A stretch of 64,000 nucleotides of DNA, taken from Chlamydoabsidia padenii. Taxonomy: Eukaryota; Mucoromycota; Mucoromycetes; Mucorales; Cunninghamellaceae. The notes under the pieces are model-generated. The model made no database searches. It was not told the DNA's origin and saw only the letters and a program-made list of their open reading frames with translations. Location of the stretch: positions 1-64,000 of the forward strand of contig JAIWND010000067.1 of the NCBI GenBank assembly GCA_025330725.1. The letters are read 5' to 3'. Numbering within the stretch: position 1 is the stretch's first letter; each line of letters begins with the position of its first letter. Shown piece by piece: positions 45,821 through 56,051 of this stretch. A program made the position numbers and the translations under genes.

Positions 45821-45829
45821 GCACACATT
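45757..45829. repeat. Poly-T tract flanked by a direct repeat
   Basis: GGCACACAT at 45757-45765 and again at 45820-45828 flank about 55 T and nothing else. This is the footprint expected if a poly-A tail alone were inserted with a 9-10 bp target duplication. Confidence 0.8.
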
Positions 45830-46016
45830 AAATTTTTATTTGACTCAGTAACCAAATTCGTTATGGCACATTTTATTTTATTGATAGCACAAAATAAATT
45901 TTTGGCATGAAGTGTGCCAAAGTTAAAGTGGAAGTTTGTCGAGACAAACTTGCCATTTTGAATCAGAGTACCGACAGAAACCTTGCAAATCACTCAAAAG
46001 AACATCATTGCACGCA

Positions 46017-46672
46017 TTAGATATTCTTGAAGTTAGAGTTTCCTTTTCCAAAAGTTTCTCTCTTCAGTTTACTTTTGACAACCGACCAAAATTGTTCAAT
46101 TGGGTTCAGTTCAGGCGAATAAGGTGGAAGATAGACACAGCCGTCTCCGCGGTTGATTATGTTGATTATATATCTTTCAATGTCAATGTTCTTGTGGATG
46201 GGAACATTATCCATGACAATGTAAAAACCCTTAAATTGTTCGTGCATGTCCAAAACATCAAGAGTACTAGCAATGAAATTAAAATAATGGCCAGTAACTG
46301 TGCCTGTAGTTTTGATTGCAGTAGATCCAGATGTTTTCGATGAAGTAGTGTGTAATTTTCGCTTCTTTGAGGCAGATTGATAGGGTCTTCTTACTTTTAC
46401 GTTGATGATTCCATGGGGCGATATAGCGCCCAAAATGGTTGTCGATTGTGCCCTTGCTGTGGGTGTTTCTACGATGACTCTTTCTCCTTTCTTTGACCAA
46501 CCCATTGTTCTTTTAAGGTTGACATGGAATGCTGCTTCATCAATAAAAACACAATTACTTTGATAGTCTAAATCTGTTTTTGCAAACTTGATAGCTCTGT
46601 TATGGACATCGGCTGGTGCGTTCGTTGTCAAAACAGCAGTCGTACTATTTCTGGCATCCGAAGTGTGAAAAA
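46017..46672 (-). pseudogene. Tc1/mariner-like transposase, C-terminal part
   Basis: Reads SDARNSTTAV, then CVFIDEAAFHVNLKR (first Asp), FYIVMDNVPIHKN (second Asp) and YLPPYSPELNPIEQFW (the DDE/D third acidic region), ending at a stop near 46017. The N-terminal half is cut off at 46672 by the end of element C2. A GCACACA-rich, AT-rich stretch follows the gene towards 45.8 kb. The catalytic part itself is intact. Confidence 0.8.
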
Positions 46673-47393
46673 GGGGTGCTGTTAATTTTGAGGTACTTCA
46701 AATCATAAAAAGGAAGTTTGAGGTACTTTAAAAGTTCGTCATAATCTTGAGTTACTTCACCTCAACTTCAACCATAACGGCTCTGGTTCTCTTGTCTTTC
46801 TACTCCTCTCTTAAAAATCTCAATGGGGTGGCGGTTGCCACAGTCTACGTGGAAGGCTTTTAGGAAAATTGACCTGCAACACAAGACGCCGGCAATTTGG
46901 TGGCGGCTACTCCATGGTGCCCTTTCAACGAAGGAGCGCATTGCACAGCGAACAACAAACACGAATGTGGATCCAATCTGCGCTCATTGCACTCAAACAA
47001 TAGAAGACTACTACCATTTCTTCTTGGGATGTACTGTTAAAGATCACCTGTGGGCTGGCCCCGTATTTCCTCCATCTCAACAAACAATCTGGGCAATCAT
47101 GATGAACCAAACACCAAAAACAAGGTCCTCGTGCGATGAATTGGCACAGTCATGGCAATCATATGGAAGTATCATTGATTCTGTCACTATGGAAATAGTC
47201 ACTGGCGCAGAAAGGTTGTCACCTCTTTGTACCATACTCATATATAATGCAGCTAGTTTGTAGTTTTTTTTTTTAATTAAACAATAAACTGCATCCTAAA
47301 ATGGAAATTTGAGATACTTCAAGGTTTATGACGAACTTTTGCGGTACCTCAGGATTACGGCGAACTTTTGAGGTACCGCAAAAATATCGACAG
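46673..47393 (+). mobile_element. Element C2: full TIR element carrying a LINE zinc-domain fragment
   Basis: Starts GGGGTGCTGTTAATTTTGAG and ends, read inward, GGCTGTCGATATTTTTGCGG. Each end has about two subterminal units containing a GTAC core and AAAGTTCGTCATAA. The core 46823-47263 encodes the same zf-RVT-type fragment as C1 (ICAHC, YYHFFLGC), nearly identical. The terminal GTCGATATTTT motif matches the right end of MULE D, so C2 is plausibly a non-autonomous relative that captured a piece of a LINE. It cuts the mariner fragment at 46672. Confidence 0.7.
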
Positions 47394-47436
47394 CCGTCTG
47401 ATTTCAAAAGATAATTTATTTCGGGTTTTAACAAAT

Positions 47437-47445
47437 GGGATAGAG
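47437..47445 (+). repeat. LINE target-site duplication, left copy
   Basis: GGGATAGAG, repeated exactly at 48441-48449. Confidence 0.85.
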
Positions 47446-48412
47446 TTCGGCACCTGACAAACATTGGATACACGGTAAACATGGCTCGGACTTGATCAGC
47501 TGCTACTTTTGCTTTGACTCCGATACAGGGTGTCTGCGTCCTCTACTGCCTCCATCTGTCACCTCCTCTGCTACTTCTGATCTTATCCGGCATCCTATCT
47601 TATCAGCGCGATTACTCAAGGATATTCTTAAACGCACGATCACTCTGCACGCCTCCTTCAGCCATCACCTTACAACCTGGAATCAGCCTTTGGGGACAAT
47701 CATCGACCAACCATTGATTTCGATATTTATGCAATTGAATTCTTGGAAAAACTATAGGGCACGTACTCATCGCTTACGTTTGTTAGAACAGCTACCTCAA
47801 ACTCCACCTTTACATCGGTTACCTCCTTCTTGTTGGAAAGCCTTTTGGTCTAAACCTCAACACCTGTCTGCTCGAACAATTTGGTGTAGACTCTTACTGG
47901 GAAAACTATACTGTCAAGCCTCCATGTCTCGATTTAATCCGTCCATCTCTAGATTATGCAAGTTCTGTCTCACCGAAGAAGAGTCCTTGGGTCATCTCTT
48001 CGTCACTTGCCCGTTCAAATGGGATCTCTGGATTCACGTCTTTGCCTTATATCTGCCAGACAGGTCTCTCTCTTCTGACAAGGTGCTTCGATGGCTTTTC
48101 CATCTACAATTCTCTCCAATTGATCCTTCTGACATAACGACTTGGCTGGTTTGCAGCTGTCTTATTCAAGTTATCTGGCGACATCATTGGGCAAATATCA
48201 TTAATGATCAACCTTTCTCTCCACCAACAATCCTCTCCTCTGTTTCTAGTTTATTCTCCATCCTTCGTCCCCCTCCTCATATATATTATGTAAATATAGA
48301 ATAGCTTCCCTATATATCTTAACACTTAGTTTTCTTTTTTGCAAGTAATGCCCCTCAACGATGCATTCACTTTTACCCCCGACACCATCTAATAAATATT
48401 TGATGTCCCTAC

Positions 48413-48440
<28 letters not shown>
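47446..48440 (+). mobile_element. 5'-truncated LINE (3' end of ORF2) with poly-A tail
   Basis: About 1 kb bounded by exact 9-bp repeats (GGGATAGAG). It is open from the left junction to a stop at 48304. It encodes the region after the reverse transcriptase, ending in a zf-RVT domain (LCKFCLTEEESLGHLFVTC, CxxC...H...C). A 3' untranslated region of about 110 bases ends in AATAAATATTTGATG and 28 A (48413-48440). The right flank is 18S rRNA sequence. Its zinc domain differs clearly from the one in C1/C2. Confidence 0.85.
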
Positions 48441-48443
<3 letters not shown>

Positions 48444-48625
48444 ATAGAGCATTGTAGATATTGCTCTTCAACGAGTGGTTCCTAGTAAGCGCAAGTCATC
48501 AGCTTGCGTTGATCTCTTTGTACACACCGTCTGTCGCAACTACCGCTTGAATGGTTATAGTAACCATTTGGGATCGATGGAATTAGTTTTGTAATGATTT
48601 TTCCCTGCAGAGAACTATGAAAAGG
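48441..48625 (+). pseudogene. 18S rRNA 3'-region fragment
   Basis: Reads GGGATAGAGCATTG, ATTGCTCTTCAACGAG, GTAAGCGCAAGTCATCAGC, TTTGTACACACCG, TTGAATGGTTATAGT and GAGAACTATG in the correct order for the 3' third of nuclear 18S rRNA, with many substitutions and a deletion of about ten bases before TTTGTACACACCG. It is only about 185 bases long and outside an rDNA array, so it is a relic. The LINE sits exactly at its left edge. Confidence 0.85.
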
Positions 48626-48951
48626 ATAATATATGTTGTAGTGGTGGTTTATGTAAATAAAGACTGTATGAATACTGAGTCAAAGGTGCGGGTCAAGTTT
48701 ATTAGATAAAAATGAGAGAGAGAATAAAACAGTAATACAAAAACTACTCCCTGGATATAACAACAGGACTGCAGGCAGAGGGGCTACTCTAGAATAATTT
48801 TATCCGAGTTGAGTATTCTAGCATGTAGCACAATTGTTACTAAATGCCTGTTAGAATACGACAATATAAAATGCCATGTTGGTGGCAGCGTTTGGCACCT
48901 TTCAAAGATCACAAAAAAATATGTAATTTAATTAGTGATCTTTGCATGCTT
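48626..48951. other. Possible solo LTR remnant
   Basis: AT-rich stretch with an AATAAA signal. It ends near AAAATGCCA and is followed by TGTTGGTGGCAGCGTTTGGC, which could be a tRNA primer-binding site next to an LTR end. A 9-bp inverted pair AAAGATCAC / GTGATCTTT flanks an AT spacer at about 48905-48943. No coding sequence. Weak call. Confidence 0.25.
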
Positions 48952-49633
48952 TTATAGATCCTTTACCCATCTCCATCTCTCTTCGATCTTGTCAGGGCAG
49001 TTTCTATCTTCAGGATAAAAATAAGATTTTTTGTAGCTTATTCGACACTTCTCCTTTACAAAAGTATGGAAGGTCGATTTCTTTATTTCAAGCCCATCAA
49101 ATTGCTTTGTTAAACTATCCATTATTTGATCAAGAGTCATTCCTGTATCATCCTCGTCTACCAGATTGATAAGATAGTCGCGGTGAACGTCCTTCAAAAC
49201 GGGAGGTCTTCCTACAGGTCTTCCACTTCCCTCGTTTCTTTTACAAACAAGCTCATCTGTATTCTTAAGACTTTTTTGTACCAATAATCAGCTGTACTAG
49301 GAGGCATTTTCAGCTGTTTAGCTGCCCCATGAACGGATAAACCCTTTTCATTCACGAGGAAGTAGAAGCAGTCTGTATCTACACTTTTGTAGGTTCTATG
49401 TGTTTTTTGATTACTTCAGACTCCCCCTCTCTTGTCGGTTCTTCCTTTTTTACTGATTCTCTTTCAACCTTAAGAGGTTTCTCGGGGGTCTTCAAGTCCA
49501 AGTAATCCCCATAGCTTGTGATGTTTGCTATGGGATAATCAGGATCATCTACTTCCATCGTTAGTACCATCACTTCATCTCCATCATCGTTATATGTTTT
49601 GCCCCTCCCGTCTTCATGAATAAACCGATCCAT
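48952..49633 (-). pseudogene. Tc1/mariner-like transposase, N-terminal part
   Basis: Starts MDRFIHEDGRG at 49633, with an acidic, lysine-rich leader. A homeodomain-like helix-turn-helix follows (FYFLVNEKGLSVHGAAKQL) and then GRPVGRPPVLKDVHRDYLIN. A one-base shift in an A-run (about 49274) separates YWYKK from SLKNTDELV. It ends at EDRNCPDKIEERWRWVKD before any catalytic residue. Because this end overlaps in family position with the start of the 46.0-46.7 kb fragment (SDARNSTTAV), the two are probably different copies rather than one split gene. Confidence 0.7.
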
Positions 49634-49913
49634 TTTATTGAAAAATAAAAAGTATTGAAATGCACGAAGTTTTAGTTAATCTTATGTATGAAAATTTATT
49701 TTTCTACTACTTGATTTTTTATCACGAATTTTTTTGTAAGTGAAAGCTTCCAAAATAGCTCCACCCGCAAAAATCAGCTGACGAAAACCGGTTTGGGAAT
49801 AAAGTTCGGCCAACTAAAAAAAATGACAAAGGGTGCGCCATTTCGAGCTTTCGAGTTTTTGCAGGTCAGAAATTCCGCCCTTTCCCACTATTTTTCTCTT
49901 TAGCAGCACCATA

Positions 49914-50113
49914 ATGTCCAACAACACAGATAAAGTCATTAGAGTAGGTATCATCGGTACTGGAATCTTCGCCTACCGCCACCTTCGTGCCTATCACACT
50001 GTGGGTCAACATAAATTTCAAATCGTCGCATGTGCCAATAGATCCATGGAGAAAGCCCAAAAGTTTGCCAAAGAGGTAAAGAGTCCCCTCTCCTCTCATG
50101 AAGCTTTGTCATC

Positions 50114-50151
<38 letters not shown>

Positions 50152-51358
50152 ATGTTATGGGTAGGCTGGTATTCCCAATTCAGCTGTTTATACTGATCCT
50201 TTGCAATTGATTGCTGACCCCAAAGTCGAACTTGTCGATGCTCTTCTACCTGTACAATTCAATAAGCAGGCAAGTCTCTCCCACCTTCACTTGAATACAT
50301 AAAAAACTAAATCCTTTCTTTCTCGTTGTGAATAGATTATCGAAGCTGCTATTGCTGCAGGTAAACATATCATCTTCGAAAAACCTATTGGTAAGTGTCC
50401 CGAACAAACCAAAGTACCAAATATTGACACACACCCTTTTGAAAATAGCGGCCAATTTGAAGGATGCACAGGCTATTGTGGTTGCTGCCCAAAAAGCTTC
50501 ATCTGTTGTAGCCATAGCTGAAAACTGGTCCTATCATCCTAAAGTCCAAGCCTTGGGTGAATTCGTGCGGAATGGAGGTATTGGTGAAGTAAGCCCGCTA
50601 TCTTGATCCTCCTTTCTTACAAGATCGTACACTCATTTGGGTTTTTTCCAATACTATTAGATCATCAACTTTACTTATGACTCTGCACGTCCTTATAATC
50701 CCGATAGTCCTTACCATGGCACCCAATGGCGACAAAACCCCGAACATCCTGGGTAAAGAAAAAACATATGACTCTTTATTTGATCTAATTTTCTGCTAAA
50801 TAGAGGTTATCTCAGTGATGGTTGTGTCCATGATATGGGCCATCTTATTCCGATTCTTGGCCGAATCGATTCCGTCAGTGCCTTTACAACCAAAACGCAC
50901 AAAATCCATGTTGTGGAAGATACATTGGCTACCACCATTCGACTTGTCAATGGTGGTGTTGGCGTGGCTAACTTTACCTTTGTAAGTCTTTCAACTCTTT
51001 ATTATTATTATTATTTTTAAAAAAAAAGTCTAAATTCTTCATAAAGTGTTCGGCAGGAATCAAAAAAATGCAATTGGAAATCCACGGTACCAAGGGCACA
51101 GTTCGTTTAATCAATGATGATGAAATCCAAATCTGGGACGACCAAGGAAACCCTCAAGACACCACACTCAACACGCAACATGAAGAACAACAAATGGCCG
51201 ATGTCGAGGGTGAAATGGCGAATTTGTATCAAGTCATCTGTCATGGTGCGGCGCTTGGTGTCTCAGTGGAAGAAGGGTATCATCATTTGGCATTTGTTGT
51301 CGCTGCTTTGGAGTCGGCTGGTCAACAACGGGTAGCTAAAGTATCCAATCCTTTCTAA
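49914..51358 (+). CDS. Gfo/Idh/MocA-family NAD(P)-dependent oxidoreductase
   Basis: Seven exons (49914-50075, 50165-50269, 50336-50390, 50449-50588, 50661-50752, 50804-50981, 51047-51358), 347 residues, the normal size for the family. The N-terminal Rossmann fold has VGIIGTGIFA (dinucleotide-binding GxGxxA). The EKP motif with the conserved Lys is at about residues 104-106. The C-terminal half has DGCVHDMGHLIPILGR, typical of sugar, inositol or trans-dihydrodiol dehydrogenases. The substrate cannot be told. No targeting signal is seen, so it is probably cytosolic. The second intron starts with GC (GCAAGT at 50270). Intron 1 holds about 32 T. Confidence 0.92.
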
Positions 51359-51608
51359 ATAAATATATCAGTAAATTTTGGGCTTTAAAATTGCTCAAAT
51401 AGATAAAGAACCGTTTTAACTTTCCCCAGGTTTCACCAAATCAAATGTTATACTGACCAATATATTTCTATTATAGCTGTGGTATGTGGTATGTTGGCGA
51501 GGGGAGAATATTCATGCTGGGGAAGGAGGGGGAATCAAGTTATGGAAGGATTAATAATGCTTGATTGAGGTAGATTATTCGAGTTTTGGGCTGCTAAACT
51601 CGCACTTT

Positions 51609-51640
51609 GGGGGTACACTCAACTGTCTGAGTGTACCCCC
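51609..51640. other. Perfect 13-bp stem hairpin at the left end of MULE D
   Basis: GGGGGTACACTCA and its inverted copy TGAGTGTACCCCC are separated by six bases. The same GGGGGTACACTCAA is found inverted near 55477-55490 at the other end of the element. Confidence 0.85.
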
Positions 51641-51932
51641 AAATTTTGTTATAAATTCAGGTCTACCCTGAAAGTCTTTCAGAAATTAGTGAATGCCTCC
51701 AAAGCTTGCGAATATAACACTGGTCATGCTATCACAACCAATGCGACTGGTACGTGTTAATAGTAGTTTACTTTCGTCTGGTGTAGTAATATTTAGTGGC
51801 ATTGGGACAAAAAAAAAATTGGGGCTCCCGAAGTTTGGTGGCACGGGGTACCAGCCCATAATTATGACTTTATATAAAACTCTACAAAGAACTTTCAAAT
51901 AAAGCACTTCATTTTCAGTTATTCTATTAGCC

Positions 51933-54260
51933 ATGTCTTCTACAATGAATAACTTCCCTCATTTTCCTGAAGCTAATGCCGACATTACCATTTCTCTCCT
52001 TGAAAGCGACAATGGGGAGGCTGATCTCCACGCCATCATGGACATTGGCTGGTGCATGCATAAACAAAACAGTTGTCCTACTCGATGGGGTCAATATGTT
52101 ACGAAGGTGTGCCTCAGCTCTGTTCTTTGTATGAATTCAGTATATCCTCTATATTCAATCGATAAACGACCACGATATAGAGCTGCAGATACTAAAGCCC
52201 AATGCAAGCATTACGAACAAGTTTTGGCTCATGTTCCATGCGATGTCAAAGTAAGATTTGATTTTCAACAAGGAACCTGTCGCATGTATCCTAACATCGA
52301 AAAGGGCTCCCAAAAGCACTCTCACGGAACGTACCCTCCTCTTCACCTACATCAAGATAAAGTTAAAGAGCTTGAAGAGTTGGTTGTATCATATCCCGAC
52401 GAAACAGCGAAGGCCCTCGTGGTTGGCAATGCTCCTGGCTCTGGTAGTTTCAAGTCTATCCGCTCCATTCACCCTATTCTGCAAAATCTTGACCATACCA
52501 AGTACGAATATCGCAAAATTGCTAAATCCTATGGCATTAGTCGATCAGATCAAACAACAATTGAGGATTTCCTTGCTCTTCAAAAAGAGAATCCTGGTGT
52601 ATTTCGAGTATGCAATATAAACATCGATGAATTTTTTATCTCAATCAAGGCAGACTCTATCCATCCATTCCTGGATTTCAAAAACAACCCTGTCCTGGTG
52701 GATGTAACGTTTAAAGTCTTTCGAGACTATAATTTGTGTTCTTCTGTCATATACTGCAAGGAATTGGGTCGTCATGTCGTTTTCCATGTTGCTGTAATCC
52801 GCCATTCAAACACACTGACATTTAAACGATCCTTCGATGATTTTTTTTTTTTCATTTGTATCAAATTCAATTTAAAGAAGATGGTTTTTTAGGTGTGGTG
52901 ATGGACTTTTCAGCCGCACAAGCAAAAGGTTTCCAGGAGGCTTTTGTTGCATTCACAAGAAGACGGCCGGCTGATGCATTAAAGTATATGAAAGGGTGTT
53001 TCGGACACTTCCAAACAGGTGTTAACAAACTGGCGAAGCCCAATGATACTGTACTTCCCTTACCCGAGGAGCTTCAACAAAAAGCAGAAACTAAGGAGCA
53101 AACAGAAGCAGCAAACAAGAAACGAAGAGTGCATCTCAAAAAACTGGTTTACGAATTGCGACTGGCTACTATTAAGACTGATTTCAAAGCTAACAAAAAA
53201 TTATTGAAGAAAGAGTTTCCAAAAACGGAATCATGGATCAAATTCTGGTCGAGTAAAACTGTGCGTTCGATGATCTTTCCCGCGATGACGAAAATGAAGA
53301 AACCCCTTCATCATCCAACCAATACATCGAATGCCATTGAGTCATACCACCGCGATTTGTACCGTTTGTTAAGAAAGAAACAAGGTTTGCTGATCGGCAT
53401 CAAGGTAAAACAGGAAGATTTACCAGGATTTGGTTGTTAGTTTTAACAATTTTCTTTTATAGGGTCTTTTAAACTACTTTCATAACGACAAAAATGCAGT
53501 TTCGATCTATTTGGAAGGCCACTCGCTTTATTATGGTGTCAATAAACCAAATAAAACAAATACAAAGAAAAGAAACCTAACATCGAACGATGAAGAAGGT
53601 ACCAAGAAAAAAAAAACTGTTAAGTAGCCAAATTATGTGAACGATGGCGAGGCACCCCCCACAATCAAATCATTCCCTACTGAAGAAACAAAAAATTCCA
53701 GAAAAAAAGGTAGAGCAAAAACTTTGACCCCCTTCCCATCACCAGATATGTAATATATATCTAACGATGGTGACAGCTCTTGAGCCTGAAATTTATGAAA
53801 AACATTCATCTATTTTAGTTGACGACCAAGTAAACAGTAAAAAAGGTCCTCCCTGCCGTAATTTTTCACTAAGCAAGCCTACTAACGATGCTGAAGAAAT
53901 AGAAAAGGACGAAGACTTGTTTGACATGTTTGGTGGAATCGAAGAATATGAAAAAAGCAAAGACCTGTTTGATATGTTTGGTGGAATCGAAGAATATGGT
54001 GAAGTTGAGGAAAAAGAAAAGATTGACGATAAAAAAGCGAAGTCTGACATTCGAGGTATGTACAATTTAAAAGGAATCTTTTTATTATTACTACTATCAT
54101 TATCATTATCATTACCATCAAAGATACTGAACATAATAACTGAAAAACTCTTGTTTGCAAAAGTAGGCCAAAACAAAATTATAGTTTTAAGTGACACTGA
54201 AACCGATGACCTTGACTATGAAGCTTTGAAAAATGATGATAGTAAAATGTAAGAGCCCTG

Positions 54261-54303
<43 letters not shown>

Positions 54304-55219
54304 AGCTTCATAATTCATCATATTTTGTTGTAATAGTTACGATGTGATTCGACCAAACAAACCAATTATTCCTTCCTCTTTGGCAAAGATTTGTGATGAA
54401 ATGGGCAAAGCCCTTCCCAATCAAAACAATTCTTGTTACATTGATTGTGTGGTGGAGCTGATAGACCGGGTGATTATGCCAACGATCATGCCACCTGGCG
54501 ACAATCGTCTTCTTTATGGCATCAATCAACTTGCTAAACATCTCAATGAATACTCCAAAAAATGTCAGTTTGCCCAAGCTCTGGAAGTTACAAGAGCGTA
54601 TGTTTGGAAAAGTGGCCAATTTGTAGAAGGTCTTATGGGGGATTGCCATGACATTCTGCACCTCTTGACTGACAACCCAGCTTTTAATAGCAGTTACGAA
54701 AAAGACCAAGTTAAACAAAAAAGCTTATGTTCAGAACTTGCAAATGGTTCATTTTTTGGTCCATATATACGTCTCTCTGAAAGTGGAAGCTGTGGTTATG
54801 AAGATTTTGGTGAATACGTGACAAATTCTCTCAAAATGCACACATCCAAAAACCTTAACGAATGCTACTTTTCGGATTTCCTCTTCTTATCCAACCCAAA
54901 TAAGGATATCAGCTATCCCGAGTCATTCAATGCATATGGTGATAGGTATAGCATGTGTGGAAGAATATGCTCCACCGTTAAAAGCGGCATCCACTTCTGG
55001 TGTTATTACGTGGAGTCGGGAGGGGTGATCAAAGTGGATAATATGTCCAACGATGTCACAAACATCCACAAGCCTTTAAGCGGCAAATACAGAAATACAG
55101 TATTAACACTTTACAGGAAGGAAAAGCCATTGAAGTTGACAATATCAGTCCTTTCATCTAGTGATAATCCACTCACTATTCGGCTAAAGCTGCCCTCCAA
55201 AAGAAAAACTGGTAATTAG
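51933..55219 (+). pseudogene. MULE D transposase fused to a USP/CYLD-like cysteine peptidase
   Basis: Starts MSSTMNNFPHF. The DDE core is PVLVDVTFKVF (Asp), GVVMDFSAAQAKGF (Asp) and NTSNAIESYHRDL (Glu). A spliced tail leads to an acidic linker with two copies of DLFDMFGGIEEY and the SUMO-interaction-like KIIVLSDTETDDLD. After an intron that is mostly poly-A (about 54248-54339) the peptidase begins: NNSCYIDCVVEL (Cys box, similar to CYLD/USP NSCYLD) and SGIHFWCYYVESG...VIKVDN (His/Asp box), ending at 55219. A T-run at about 52840-52852 breaks the frame between the two Asp residues, and TAG 53625-53627 interrupts the linker, so this copy is probably inactive. The fusion is inferred from splice signals and frame. 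Confidence 0.7.
54258..54300. repeat. 43-base poly-A inside the MULE D linker intron
   Basis: The intron GTAAGAGCCCTG, poly-A, then TTGTTGTAATAG joins the SUMO-interaction-like linker to the peptidase. Confidence 0.85.
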
Positions 55220-55550
55220 TTTCTTTTTTTTTGTTTCTTTGTTCATACTATATGCCGTTCCAATATGATCCGCGAAAGGCTCTTCTAATTTTTCTAAAAT
55301 AGAATAAAATATAATGCATGAAAAAGGGAGGCATCATAATTGAACTTTAAAATCTGGACTGGATATGTCATTTTCAGAATAATCGTTAAAGGAGATTGCT
55401 CTTTCCTTATATAATACAGTAGTGTAGGAAAAAAAAAAAACTTTAGAGAGTACCCCATAGTCCGTCACGAATTTGAGTGTACCCCCAGAATTTTGAGGGT
55501 ACACCTAGAATTTTGAGGGTACCCCGAAAATATCGACACCCCACTTTGGG

Positions 55551-56051
55551 CCATGCACTACTACAGTCCTTGCATGTTTTCCTTCATTCAGGCGAAGAAT
55601 GATTGGGTCTACGATTGTCGTGTCTCAGTACACCAAGATCCCACGCCAATGCCGTGCGACGATTGAGGTATGCGGAAATGTACCGAAGTAAAGTGCCTAA
55701 TGAGGGAGGACAGGTGGAGGTCCCATCAAGTGAATAGAATAGACTAGTTTATGTTTGTAAGTAGTTATCGGATGAGTTTGTGCCAGAGTCCAAGATGCTT
55801 TATAGGCCCTGGTGCTAGTAGAACTGAGAAGAGCTGAGAGAGAAGTGTGTCAGGTGGTCGGTCGGTGGCGTGATGTACTTATTTGAGCTGGAGGTTGAGG
55901 AGTCGTATTGCCATGGACGGTGTTGCTGAGGATGTTTCGAATTTGGCACGGAAGTTAAAAAGTTTATGACGATTTAGGAGCGTTCTGCCAAAATTTTCGG
56001 GCTTGACACTTTGTTGCGCCCTTTGTTTATGGATTTCTTTAATCAACAATA
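55551..56051. other. Intergenic region
   Basis: No gene or repeat could be identified between MULE D and the methylthiotransferase gene. Confidence 0.5.

Larger units (their letters stand above)
51612..55541 (+). mobile_element. MULE D, carrying a transposase plus USP-like peptidase
   Basis: Flanked by an exact 9-bp repeat CACTTTGGG (51603-51611 and 55542-55550), the duplication size typical of Mutator elements. The right end, read inward, is GGGGTGTCGATATTTTCGGG followed by three units of about 20 bases containing GGGGTAC or GGTGTAC plus CTCAAAATTC. The left end starts at the equivalent of the third unit. A deletion between GGGG repeats at the left tip would explain the asymmetry. A coding region of about 3.3 kb fills the inside. 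Confidence 0.8.

Noticed and set aside
46017..49633. One mariner transposase split by the C2 element and the LINE
   Set aside because: The C-terminal end of the 49 kb part and the N-terminal start of the 46 kb part cover the same family region, so they are more likely two separate copies.
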